Shown here: in pieces, positions 33,355 through 41,598 of the stretch
Numbering within the stretch: the stretch's first letter is position 1
Layout: each line of letters begins with the position of its first letter
Made by a program: the position numbers and the translations under genes
Assembly (NCBI RefSeq): GCF_946151065.1
Contig: NZ_CAMGZA010000001.1
Location: 1,178,001-1,242,000, forward strand
Length of the DNA: 64,000 nt
Origin: Microbacterium sp. Marseille-Q6965
GTDB lineage: Bacteria; Actinomycetota; Actinomycetes; Actinomycetales; Microbacteriaceae
Reading direction: 5' to 3'
Notes under the pieces: generated by a model
Told to the model about the DNA's origin: nothing
What the model saw: the letters and a program-made list of their open reading frames with translations, nothing else
The model's database searches: none

Positions 33355-34371
33355 TTACTCCGCGATCTGCATGACGTCGTCGGTCATGATCTGGGTCGTC
33401 TCGATGCCGCCGAACACGATGTACCAGGCCACCGGGTCGAGGTAGACGATGTGCCCCTCCTGCGCCGCGGTCGTCTGCTTCACGATGTCGTTGTCGAGGA
33501 TCGCGGCCGCCGACTCGCTCGACTCGCCCGTGGCCGCGTTGCGGTCGATCACCCACAGGTAGTCGGGGTTGGTCTCGAGCAGGAACTCGAACGAGATCGG
33601 CTCGCCGTGCGTCGCCGCTTCGATGTCGTCGACCGCCGGCTCCACGCCGAACACGTCGTAGATGAGCCCGCCGCGCAGGTTCCGACCGGAGTAGTCACCC
33701 AGCGACGGCTTGAGCGCCGAGATGCCGTCGCCCGAGACCATGACGCCGAGGCCCGTGCCCGCCTCGGCCGTGACCTCCCGGGCCTCCGCGATGCCCGCCT
33801 CGAGCTCCTCGAGCGCCGCGGCCGCCTCGTCCTGCGCACCCAGCACCTCCCCGAGGAACGTGACGTTGCGCTCGAGGGTCTCCTCGAAGGAACCCTGCGA
33901 CGACATGTCGATCGTCGGCGCGATGTCCTTCAGCTCGTCATAGAGCGCCGCCGAACGGCCGCCCAGGATGATGAGGTCCGGCTCCTGCTCCGCGATCGCC
34001 AGCACGTCGGCCTCGAAAAGCGTGCCGGCGTTGAACGCGTCGGCGGCGAGGCCGTCCGCGAGGTAGTCGGGCACGGAGTCGAGCGGCGCACCGGCCACCT
34101 CGCCGCCCAGGCTCGTCCACGTGTCGAAGGACGCCATGTCGAAGATCACGACCTTCTCGGGGTCGCGGGGAACCTCCACGCTCACGTCCTCGTAGGCCGG
34201 CTCCTCGTCCTCGCCCGCCGTGTTGAACGCGAAGTCCCACACCAGCGGCTCGGCGGTGCCAGGCTCCGGGGTGCCCTCGGGCGCCGCGGCGTCGGCCGCG
34301 GCGCAGCCGGCGAGCGCGAGAGCGGATGCGGCGACGATCGAGAGCGTCGCGAGCGGGCGGTTCGTCTTCAT
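33355..34371 (-). CDS. Siderophore ABC transporter substrate-binding lipoprotein
   Basis: A 338-aa class III (FepB/FhuD-like) binding protein. The signal peptide ends in a lipobox (ALALAGC), so it is lipid-anchored outside the membrane. Ligand-binding lobes are visible from PEKVVIFDMASFDTWTSLG and DLIILGGRSAALYDEL to DYLWVIDRNAATGE. ATG 34371 is preferred to ATG 34377 because GGAG then has a normal 7-nt spacing. First gene of the uptake operon; the two DtxR-like boxes lie just upstream. Ferric siderophore is the likely ligand; its exact structure is unknown. Confidence 0.92.
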   Translation of the reverse strand: MKTNRPLATLSIVAASALALAGCAAADAAAPEGTPEPGTAEPLVWDFAFNTAGEDEEPAYEDVSVEVPRDPEKVVIFDMASFDTWTSLGGEVAGAPLDSVPDYLADGLAADAFNAGTLFEADVLAIAEQEPDLIILGGRSAALYDELKDIAPTIDMSSQGSFEETLERNVTFLGEVLGAQDEAAAALEELEAGIAEAREVTAEAGTGLGVMVSGDGISALKPSLGDYSGRNLRGGLIYDVFGVEPAVDDIEAATHGEPISFEFLLETNPDYLWVIDRNAATGESSESAAAILDNDIVKQTTAAQEGHIVYLDPVAWYIVFGGIETTQIMTDDVMQIAE

Positions 34372-34444
34372 GGACATGCTCCAATCCGGAGGTGCGCGGT
34401 ATCAGCCGCGTCTCCGTCGGTGAAGGGGATCGGCGGGCGGGGAC

Positions 34445-34463
34445 CCAGGTAAGCCACACCTAA
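34445..34463. promoter_or_regulatory. DtxR/IdeR-like iron box 1
   Basis: The 19-bp site starting at 34445 (core AGGTAAGCCACACCTAA) matches the DtxR/IdeR consensus TTAGGTTAGCCTAACCTAA at about 14 of 19 positions. It lies between the divergent iron-uptake operon and the siderophore-interacting protein gene, nearer the uptake operon. Confidence 0.7.
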
Positions 34464-34474
34464 CCTGCCGTTGG

Positions 34475-34493
34475 GTAGGTTAGCCTAACTTTC
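34475..34493. promoter_or_regulatory. DtxR/IdeR-like iron box 2, abutting a start codon
   Basis: The core TAGGTTAGCCTAACTT gives about 15 of 19 matches to the DtxR/IdeR consensus. The box ends at the base before ATG 34494 and contains TAGCCT, which is also the candidate -10. A bound iron-loaded repressor would cover the whole start region of a leaderless transcript. Confidence 0.8.
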
Positions 34494-35291
34494 ATGACGC
34501 TGTCGAACACCGCCCCTGCGTCGGCCTTCACCCTCGAGCGCGAGCCGCAGGAGCTGAAGTTCCGTGCCACGCGTCTCGTCTCCCGCGAGGTCATCACGCC
34601 CCACTACATCCGCGTGCGCCTGCAGGGCGACGACCTCGTCGGCTTCGGCCCCTCGGGGCACGACGACCACATCCGCGTCTTCTTCGGCGGCCCCGAGACC
34701 GCCGAGGCCCGCTTCGGCACCGTCGACGAGCTGCGCGCGCTGCCCAGCCGTGAGTTCACGCCACTGGCGTGGGGGGAGGACTGGCTCGACCTCGAGTTCG
34801 CGGTGCACGGCGACGAGGGTGTCGCCGGGGTCTGGGCGGCGACAGCCCCGCTCGGGGCGATCGCGGGCGTCGGCGGGCCCCGCGGTTCGATGCGCATCCA
34901 GGGCATGCCGGACGCCTGGTTCCTGGCGGGCGATGAGACGGCCGTCCCCCAGATCCGTCGCTACGCGGCGCTGATTCCCGCGGGCGCCGACGCGCGCATC
35001 GTCGTGGAGGTCGCGGACGCCGGGCACGAGATCCCGATCGAGGCCCCCGTGCCCGTGGAGTACGTGCATCGCGACGGCGCCGCTGAGGGCAGGGCCCTCG
35101 CGGCCGCCCTCGACGCCGTGACCACCGAGCAGCGCCCCACGGGGTCGATCTTCGGGTTCGTCGCCGCCGAGCAGGCGATCGTGAAGCACGGCCGCGCGCT
35201 GCTCTGCGAGCGCTGGGACCTGAGCCCCGAGCACATCGTCGTCAAGGGCTACTGGAAGCGCGGCGACGCCGGCTACCACGCGCCCCACTGA
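34494..35291 (+). CDS. Siderophore-interacting protein (FAD-binding ferric reductase, ViuB-like)
   Basis: A 265-aa protein of the SIP family. The FAD-binding half has VITPHYIRVRLQGDDLVGF and REFTPLAWGEDWLDLEFAVHGDEGVAGVWAA. GPRGS follows, and the NAD(P)H-type half has AWFLAGDETAVPQIRRYAALIP and IFGFVAAEQAIVKHGRALL. SIPs reduce iron in imported ferric siderophores in the cytoplasm, so it completes the pathway started by the divergent ABC importer. TAGCCT (34481-34486) lies 7 nt before the ATG and inside iron box 2. Confidence 0.92.
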   Translation: MTLSNTAPASAFTLEREPQELKFRATRLVSREVITPHYIRVRLQGDDLVGFGPSGHDDHIRVFFGGPETAEARFGTVDELRALPSREFTPLAWGEDWLDLEFAVHGDEGVAGVWAATAPLGAIAGVGGPRGSMRIQGMPDAWFLAGDETAVPQIRRYAALIPAGADARIVVEVADAGHEIPIEAPVPVEYVHRDGAAEGRALAAALDAVTTEQRPTGSIFGFVAAEQAIVKHGRALLCERWDLSPEHIVVKGYWKRGDAGYHAPH

Positions 35292-35318
35292 TCCACCGGG
35301 CACGTGCCCGGCCGCGCC

Positions 35319-36155
35319 CTACATCTCCTCGTGCGTGTCGGGGTCTCCGCCCCAGATGCGGCCGCGCTCGAGCGCCGAGATCGCCGCGACCTCCCCGTCG
35401 GTCAACTCGAAGCCGAAGACGTCGGCATTCTCGATCTGACGGGCCGGATCGGCCGACTTGGGGATCGGGGTGGCACCCAGCTGAACGTGCCACCGGACGA
35501 CCACCTGCGTGGGGCCGACGCCGTGCGCGGCGGCGATGTCGTGCAGCACCGGCTCGCTCAGCAGGTCGCTGCGGCGGCCGAGGGGGCTCCAGCTCTCGGT
35601 GCGGATGCCGTGCTCGGCGTGGAAGGCGCGCAGCTCGGCCTGCGGGAAGTACGGGTGCAGCTCCACCTGGTTGACGGCCGGGACCACACCGGTCTCGGCG
35701 ATGAGGCGCTCCAGCATGGGAATGGTGAAGTTGGACACTCCGACCGAACCGACGACGCCCTCATCGCGCAGCGCGATCATGCCGCGGAACGTGTCGACGT
35801 ACTTGTCCACGCGGGGGTTCGGCCAGTGGATGAGCAGCACGTCGACGCGGCCGAGACCGAGCGTCTCGTTCGAGGCGCGACCGCTGGCGATCGCCTCGTC
35901 GTAGCCGTGGTGCCGCCCGGGCACCTTCGTCGTCACGATGATCTCGTCGCGGTCGATCCCGCTGCGGCGCACCGCCTCGCCGACCTCGCGCTCGTTTCCG
36001 TAGTTCACGGCTGTGTCGAGCACGCGATAACCGTTGGCGATGGCCGCTTCGATCGCGGCGACGCCGTCGTCGCCCGTGAGCTTGTAGGTGCCGAAGCCGA
36101 TCTGCGCGAAGGGCCGTCCGTCGTTGAGCGCGATGCGAGGGATGTCGATGGGCAT
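35319..36155 (-). CDS. Aldo/keto reductase
   Basis: A 278-aa AKR-family TIM barrel. The tetrad residues appear as Asp in YRVLDTAVNYGNE, Tyr in the same block, Lys in VTTKVPG and His in LLIHWPNP. The cofactor region includes IPKSADPARQIEN near the C-terminus, which predicts NADPH. It is of the 2,5-diketo-D-gluconate reductase-like group; the natural carbonyl substrate is unknown. TAGGGT on the minus strand ends 6 nt before the ATG. Confidence 0.9.
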   Translation of the reverse strand: MPIDIPRIALNDGRPFAQIGFGTYKLTGDDGVAAIEAAIANGYRVLDTAVNYGNEREVGEAVRRSGIDRDEIIVTTKVPGRHHGYDEAIASGRASNETLGLGRVDVLLIHWPNPRVDKYVDTFRGMIALRDEGVVGSVGVSNFTIPMLERLIAETGVVPAVNQVELHPYFPQAELRAFHAEHGIRTESWSPLGRRSDLLSEPVLHDIAAAHGVGPTQVVVRWHVQLGATPIPKSADPARQIENADVFGFELTDGEVAAISALERGRIWGGDPDTHEEM

Positions 36156-36212
36156 GGTCCGACCCTACGCCGATCGGAGCCGCCGAGGCCCGGCCCGTCG
36201 TACCGTGGAGGC

Positions 36213-36803
36213 ATGGCCGCGCGAGACGACGTCACGGGGGACGCGGAGGACCCGCGCCTGGCAGCGGCGCGCTACCGCTTGGAACGCGACGGCGTCCTGC
36301 CGCGTGAGGATGAGGCGGACGCACCCCGACAGGGACCACGGTGGTCGACCGCAGAAGAGCGCGCGGCGGTGGTGGAGCAGGCGGTTCAGCAGGCCATCCG
36401 CCGCGGCGAGTTCGACAACCTGCCCGGGGCGGGAAAACCGCTGGAGGGGCTGGGCGAGCGCCACGATCCCGACTGGTGGGTGCGACGCAAGATCGAGCGC
36501 GAACAGCTGACCGGGCTCGGACCGCCCGCGCTGGCGCTGCGGGTCGAGCACGCCGAGTTCGCGGAGCGTCTGGATGCGCTCAGCCACGAACGGGACGTAC
36601 GCGAGTACGTCGACGACTTCAACGCCCGGGTGCGGCAGGCGCGCCTGCAGCTGCTGGGCGGGCCGCCCGTGGTCACGCCGGAGCACGACGTCGAGGCCGA
36701 GCTCGCCGCTTGGCGGGAGCGCCGCGCGGCGCGCGCCCGCGCCGCCGCCCGCGCGCGGGAGCAGGAGCCGCAGCCGCCGCGCCGCTGGTGGCGGCGCCGC
36801 TGA
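36213..36803 (+). CDS. DnaJC28-type conserved domain protein (DUF1992)
   Basis: A 196-aa soluble protein. The conserved core VEQAVQQAIRRGEFDNLPGAGKPLEGLGERHDPDWWVRRKIERE is the DUF1992 signature, also present in eukaryotic DnaJC28, here without a J domain. It is followed by a helical segment and an Arg/Ala-rich tail ending in RRWWRRR, which could bind membrane or nucleic acid. Function unknown. TACCGT (36201-36206) ends 6 nt before the ATG. Confidence 0.83.
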   Translation: MAARDDVTGDAEDPRLAAARYRLERDGVLPREDEADAPRQGPRWSTAEERAAVVEQAVQQAIRRGEFDNLPGAGKPLEGLGERHDPDWWVRRKIEREQLTGLGPPALALRVEHAEFAERLDALSHERDVREYVDDFNARVRQARLQLLGGPPVVTPEHDVEAELAAWRERRAARARAAARAREQEPQPPRRWWRRR

Positions 36804-36818
36804 CGGTGACCGGCCGCG

Positions 36819-38486
36819 CTAGGTGAGGCGGCCGTCGCCGGGTCGCGAGACGCGCAGCCAGCGATACCCGTACGCGGGCAGCTCGAGCTCGACCTCGCGC
36901 CCCTCCCCCACCTCGATCCGCTGCGGCGAGAGCAGGTCGACCAGCGAGACGCCGTCGGGCTCACCCTCGAGGCGGAACCGGGTGACGGTGGGGGCATCGG
37001 CGAAGTTGTGCACGGCGATCATGCGACCCACGTCCGCCGTCAGCGAGTGCACGAGCACGGCGGGCGCGTCCTGAGGAAGGACCTCGAAGCGACCCCACCC
37101 CAGTTCGGGAGACATGCGGTAGCGCGAGATGAGGTCGCGGAAGAAGTGCAGGAGCGACCCCGGATCCTCCAGCTGGTCGGCCACGCTCACGTGCTGCGGA
37201 CCGTAACCTCCCTCGGGCGGGCGTGAGGCGAGCCGCCGGGACGGCGCGTCGGAGAATCCGCCGTTGCGCTCGCGCGACCACTGCATGGGCGTGCGCACGG
37301 CATGCCGCCCGGGCATCTCGGGATTCTCACCCATCCCGATCTCCTCGCCGTAGAAGAGCACGGGAGTTCCCGGCAGCGTGAACAGCAGGCTGTACGCCAT
37401 CCGTATGCGCCGGGGGTCGCCCTGCAGCATGGGCGGCAGCCGGCGCACGATGCCGCGACCGTACACGCGCTGCCGTTCGTCGGGCGCGAGCGCCTCGAAC
37501 ACCTCCTGGCGCTCGTCCTGCGCAAGCTGATCCAGCGTCAGCTCGTCGTGGTTGCGCAGAAAGTTCGCCCACTGCGTCTCCACCGGCAGCTGCGGGCGTG
37601 TGTTCAGCGTCTCGACCAGCGGGGCCGGATCGTGGCGGACGAGCGACAGATACAGGCGCTGCATCGCCGCGAAGTCGAACTGCATCGTCAGCTCCTGGCC
37701 GTCGTCCTGCGCGCCGAAGTACGCCACCTGCTGGTCGTACGGCAGGTTGACCTCCCCGAGCAGCATCGCCTCGCTGGAGCGGCGCTGCAGGAAGCGGCGG
37801 ATGTCGCGCAGGAAGTCGTGGGGGTTGGCCATGTCGGCCCCCTCGGGCACTTCGAGCAGGAACGGCACGGCGTCGACCCGGAAGCCCGACACGCCCAGCT
37901 CGAGCCAGAAGCCGACCGTCTTCGCGATTTCGTCGCGCACGCGCGGGTTGGCGACGTTGAGGTCGGGTTGATGCTCGTAGAAGCTGTGCAGATACCACTG
38001 CCCCGACTTCTCGTCCCGGGTCCACACCCCGTCGGCCTCGCCGGGGAAGACGGGGTTCGCCTGCCCCTTGGGTGGGGGATCGTCACGCCAGACGTAGAAG
38101 TCGCGGAAGGGCGAGTCGACGCTGCGCTTGGCCGAGACGAACCATGGGTGGCGGTCTGAGGTGTGATTGATGACGAGGTCGACGATCACTCGCATGCCGC
38201 GATCCTTGGCCGTGCGCACCACCTCGACGAAGTCGCCGTGGGTGCCCAGGCGCGGGTCGATCCCGTAGAAGTCCGTGACGTCATAGCCGTCGTCGCGGCG
38301 CGGGCTCGGATAGATCGGCATGAGCCACAGGCACGTGACGCCGATCTGCGCGAGATAGTCGATGCGGGCCGCCAGCCCCTGCAGGTCGCCCACCCCATCG
38401 CCATCCGAGTCGAAGAACTTCTCGACGTCGAGGCAGTAGATGACGGCGGACTTCCACCACAGATCGCTCGTGTCGGTGAGCCTCAT
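36819..38486 (-). CDS. Alpha-amylase family (GH13) enzyme, trehalose-synthase-like
   Basis: A 555-aa GH13 protein. The start WWKSAVIYCLDVEKFFDSDGDGVGDLQGL and YPSPRRDDGYDVTDFYGIDPRLGTHGDF resemble trehalose synthase and alpha-glucosidase types. Catalytic sites are GFRVDAVPFLLE (nucleophile Asp), MLLGEVNLPY (acid Glu) and FLRNHDELT (third carboxylate). No signal peptide, so it acts in the cytoplasm. It is coupled by a 4-bp overlap to the luciferase-like gene upstream, an arrangement I recall from related actinobacteria. Whether it isomerises maltose or hydrolyses alpha-glucosides cannot be decided here. Confidence 0.87.
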   Translation of the reverse strand: MRLTDTSDLWWKSAVIYCLDVEKFFDSDGDGVGDLQGLAARIDYLAQIGVTCLWLMPIYPSPRRDDGYDVTDFYGIDPRLGTHGDFVEVVRTAKDRGMRVIVDLVINHTSDRHPWFVSAKRSVDSPFRDFYVWRDDPPPKGQANPVFPGEADGVWTRDEKSGQWYLHSFYEHQPDLNVANPRVRDEIAKTVGFWLELGVSGFRVDAVPFLLEVPEGADMANPHDFLRDIRRFLQRRSSEAMLLGEVNLPYDQQVAYFGAQDDGQELTMQFDFAAMQRLYLSLVRHDPAPLVETLNTRPQLPVETQWANFLRNHDELTLDQLAQDERQEVFEALAPDERQRVYGRGIVRRLPPMLQGDPRRIRMAYSLLFTLPGTPVLFYGEEIGMGENPEMPGRHAVRTPMQWSRERNGGFSDAPSRRLASRPPEGGYGPQHVSVADQLEDPGSLLHFFRDLISRYRMSPELGWGRFEVLPQDAPAVLVHSLTADVGRMIAVHNFADAPTVTRFRLEGEPDGVSLVDLLSPQRIEVGEGREVELELPAYGYRWLRVSRPGDGRLT

Positions 38487-39448
38487 GCCCGCTCCCGGAT
38501 CAGGGGAAGGATGTCGGCCTCGGCCGCCGCGAGGAAGGCCGACTGATCCTGCCCCACGTGATGCAGGTAGACGCGGTCGAAGCCGATCCGCGCGAGCTCG
38601 GCGACGCGTTCGGCAAGGTCACGGGCGTCGCTGGCGACGATCACCGCCTTGCGCAGCGCCTCCTCGTCGACCTCGCCCACCTCCGCGTCGAAATCCTCGG
38701 GCTGCTCGATGTCCCAGCAGCGCGGCGGCGATACGAGCCCGTTGCGCCACTGATCCCGGGCGATCGCGAAGGCCTCGCCGTCGGATTCGCCCCAGCTCAC
38801 GTGCACCTGGAGCACGCACGGTCCGGACCCCCCGGCCGATCGGTAGGCGTCGACGACCCTCTGCAGCGCCGCGGGTTCCTGGGCCACCGTGGCCAGTCCG
38901 TCCGCCCAGGCGGCTGCCCAGCCCGCGGTCTCGGGGCTCGTGGCGGCCGCGAGGAAGGGCGGCGCGACCTCCGGACGGCTCCACACGCGGGCGCGATGCA
39001 CGGTGACGCGCCCCTCGTGGGTGACCTCCTCCCCCGCCAGCAGCCGCCGCATCACATCCGCGCTCTCGCGCAGTCGCTCATTGCGCTCGCTCTTCGGCGG
39101 CCAGGGGTCGCCGGTGACGTGCTCGTTCATGGCCTCGCCGCTGCCGAGCGCCGCCCAGAACCGGCCGGGAAACATCTCGGCGAGGGTGCCGATCGCCTGG
39201 CCGAGCACCACCGGGTGGTAGCGCTGCCCCGGGGCGGTCACCACGCCGAAGGGGAAGCGGGTCTGCGCGAGGGCGGCGCCGAGCCAGCTCCACGCGAACC
39301 CCGACTGCCCCTGCCGCGGGCTCCAGGGGGCGAGGTGATCCGAGCACATCGCGCCGTCGAAGCCGACCTCCTCCGCACGGCGCACGTCGTCGAGCAGCGC
39401 GCTCGGCGCGATCTGCTCGTGCGAGGCATGGAATCCGATGAACACCAT
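38483..39448 (-). CDS. LLM-class flavin oxidoreductase (non-F420 type candidate)
   Basis: A 321-aa luciferase-like protein beginning MVFIGFHASHEQIAPS. Further blocks are MCSDHLAPWSPRQGQSGFAWSWLGAAL, GRFWAALGSGEAMNEHVTGD and PPFLAAATSPETAGWAAAWADGL. It resembles the subfamily thought to have reverted from F420 to flavin (TIGR03885-type). The start at 39448 matches that family; the extra 18 codons upstream look non-coding. It is coupled to the GH13 gene by a 4-bp overlap. Substrate unknown; a link to sugar metabolism is inferred from coupling alone. Confidence 0.85.
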   Translation of the reverse strand: MVFIGFHASHEQIAPSALLDDVRRAEEVGFDGAMCSDHLAPWSPRQGQSGFAWSWLGAALAQTRFPFGVVTAPGQRYHPVVLGQAIGTLAEMFPGRFWAALGSGEAMNEHVTGDPWPPKSERNERLRESADVMRRLLAGEEVTHEGRVTVHRARVWSRPEVAPPFLAAATSPETAGWAAAWADGLATVAQEPAALQRVVDAYRSAGGSGPCVLQVHVSWGESDGEAFAIARDQWRNGLVSPPRCWDIEQPEDFDAEVGEVDEEALRKAVIVASDARDLAERVAELARIGFDRVYLHHVGQDQSAFLAAAEADILPLIRERA

Positions 39449-39571
39449 GGCCTCAGCCTCCCGCGGGCACGCGCGTGCCCGGAACCCCCTTTCGCGCGCC
39501 ACCGCGGATGCGCTATCCGGCCACGAGGGCCGGCCCGTGCGGTGTGCGGCGGGGGAAACGCGCGCCCAGGC

Positions 39572-40387
39572 TCAGAGGGGCCGCGCCTGCGGGCCGGTGT
39601 AGTCGGCGAGCAGCGGCGGGGGAAGCGGGCCCTTGATGCGCCGCCCCGTGCCGGCCTCCTCCCACGCATGTGCCAGGATGCCCACCGATCGCGAGAGCAC
39701 GAACAGTCCGCGGGCGAGCTCGGGCTCCACCCCGAGCTCGGCGTACACGATCGCCGAGATGCCGTCGATGTTCATGGGGATCGGCCGGCCGCGCGCGGCC
39801 AGGGCGCGTTCCAGCGCGAGCCCCGCCCGCAGCGCCGCCCCCTCGAGCTCACCGCCCGCGACCGCCCGCTCGACGAGGGCAAGGATCGGGTCACGGCGTG
39901 GGTCACGCGGATGGAAGCGATGCCCGAATCCGGGCACGAACGCGCCGCGCGCGCGATGGTCGGCCACGGCATCGATCGCGAGCTCGTCGATGTCGCGGCC
40001 CTCGCGCTCCGCCGCAACGAGGCGCTGCAGCAGGGCGACGCACTGCTGCCCGGCTCCACCGTGCGTGTCGCCGAGCACGTTCACACCGTTGGCCACGGCG
40101 GAGTTGACGCCGACGCCGCACGTGATCGCCATTCTCGCGCTCGCGATCGACGGCGCCTGCGGGCCGTGGTCGGCGCTCGCCACCAGCACCGCGTCGAGCA
40201 GCCGGCGGGTCGTGGCATCCGGCAGCTCACCTCGGGTGAGCAGCCAGATCGTGCTCACGAAGTCGCTCTCGGCGATGAGGTCCTGCACCGCGTAGCCGCG
40301 GTAGCCGATCTCTCCCGGAGCGATGCGAGTCACGCCGGTCGCCCACCATGCCGTGGTGTCGGCCACGGTCCTGTCACCGTCGGTCAT
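39572..40387 (-). CDS. Citryl-CoA lyase / citrate synthase-fold enzyme
   Basis: A 271-aa protein, much shorter than citrate synthase but normal for the citryl-CoA lyase group. The three catalytic residues of the fold are retained: His in GDTHGGAGQQC, His in GFGHRFHPRDPR and Asp in MNIDGISA. It would cleave or form a C-C bond between acetyl-CoA and a 2-oxoacid. It is the last gene of the Tct/CoA-transferase operon, with a 4-bp overlap at its start, so the likely job is cleaving a CoA-activated tricarboxylate or hydroxy-dicarboxylate made by the preceding transferase. Confidence 0.85.
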   Translation of the reverse strand: MTDGDRTVADTTAWWATGVTRIAPGEIGYRGYAVQDLIAESDFVSTIWLLTRGELPDATTRRLLDAVLVASADHGPQAPSIASARMAITCGVGVNSAVANGVNVLGDTHGGAGQQCVALLQRLVAAEREGRDIDELAIDAVADHRARGAFVPGFGHRFHPRDPRRDPILALVERAVAGGELEGAALRAGLALERALAARGRPIPMNIDGISAIVYAELGVEPELARGLFVLSRSVGILAHAWEEAGTGRRIKGPLPPPLLADYTGPQARPL

Positions 40388-41598
40388 ACGGCGCCCTCCT
40401 TCTCCAACTCGTGGATCTCGTCGTCCGAGTAGCCCAGGCCTCGAAGGATCTCGCGCGTGTGCTCGCCGAGCAGGGGCGGCGGGTCCACCGGGGCGCTCGC
40501 ACGACCGTCGATCCGGATCCCGTGCCCCAGCACGGGGAGCGTGCGTTCGGAGTCGCCGGGGAACGGCAGCTCGTGCACCAGCTCACGCTCTCGGATCTGG
40601 GGACTCTCGAGCATCTGCGGCACGGTGAGGACGGGGGCGGCCGGCACACCCGCCTCGCTGAGCGCGTCCGCCCAGTGGTCGGCGTCGTGCGCGACCAGCG
40701 CCGCCTCGATCTCGCTCGTGAGGGCGGCGCGATGGCGCTTTCGCGACTCGCGTTCGACGAAACGCTCGTCGGCGAGGAGGTCGGGGCGGCCGATGAGACG
40801 GCACAGTGTTTCGAACTGCTCCTGCTTGTTGGCGGCGATGTTGAGCGCGCCGCCTGCGGTACGGAACGTCCCGGAGGGGGCCGCCGTGCCGTTGTCATTG
40901 CCGAGCGCGAGCGGCTCGGTGCCGCCGACGAGGTAGTTGGACACCACCCAGCCCATCGCGGTGACCGCGGTCTCAAGCATCGAGACGTCGATGGCGCAGC
41001 CCGCGCCCGTGCGCGCGCGGCCGACGAGCGCCGAGCTGATCGCGAACGCCGCCGCCAGCCCGCCCAGCGTGTCGGCGATCGGATACCCGGCACGCAGGGG
41101 GGAGGTGTCGCCGTCGCCGGTCACGCTCATCATCCCCGACATTCCCTGGATGATCTGGTCGTACGCGGGCTTCGAGCGCAGCGGCCCCGTCTGCCCGAAG
41201 CCCGAGATCGCGCAGTAGACGAGCCCCGGGTTGAGGGCGCGCAGGCGCTCCCAAGAGAAGCCGAGGCGCTCGAGCACGCCCGGCCGGAAGTTCTCGCAGA
41301 GCACGTCGGCGTCGGCGACCAGCCGCGCGAAGACCTCACGACCGGACTCCCGCTTCAGATCGACCGTGATCGAGCGCTTCTGCGCGTTCTGGGCGAGGAA
41401 GGAGATCCCGAGGTTGCGGCCGTTCAGTTCCGCAGAGGTGCCCAGCTTGCGCGCGAGATCTCCGCCGCCGGGCGCCTCGATCTTGATGACCTCCGCACCG
41501 AGCAGCGCGAGCTGGTACCCCGCGAAGGGACCCGCGAGCACGTTCGTCATGTCGAGCACGCGGATCCCCTCGAGGGGACGGTCACCGCCCATCGTCAC
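40384..41598 (-). CDS. CaiB/BaiF-family CoA transferase
   Basis: A 404-aa family III CoA transferase. The start region has LEGIRVLDMTNVLAGPFAGYQLALLGAEVIKIE, followed by RSITVDLKRESGREVFARLVADADVLCENFRPG. The catalytic Asp lies in KPAYDQIIQGMSGMMSVTG. GTG 41598 is preferred: GGGGAG is 7 nt upstream, and the GTG overlaps the tctA stop as GTGA. The enzyme moves CoA between carboxylic acids. Being between a tricarboxylate importer and a citryl-CoA-lyase-like gene, it probably activates the imported acid. Confidence 0.9.
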   Translation of the reverse strand: MTMGGDRPLEGIRVLDMTNVLAGPFAGYQLALLGAEVIKIEAPGGGDLARKLGTSAELNGRNLGISFLAQNAQKRSITVDLKRESGREVFARLVADADVLCENFRPGVLERLGFSWERLRALNPGLVYCAISGFGQTGPLRSKPAYDQIIQGMSGMMSVTGDGDTSPLRAGYPIADTLGGLAAAFAISSALVGRARTGAGCAIDVSMLETAVTAMGWVVSNYLVGGTEPLALGNDNGTAAPSGTFRTAGGALNIAANKQEQFETLCRLIGRPDLLADERFVERESRKRHRAALTSEIEAALVAHDADHWADALSEAGVPAAPVLTVPQMLESPQIRERELVHELPFPGDSERTLPVLGHGIRIDGRASAPVDPPPLLGEHTREILRGLGYSDDEIHELEKEGAV

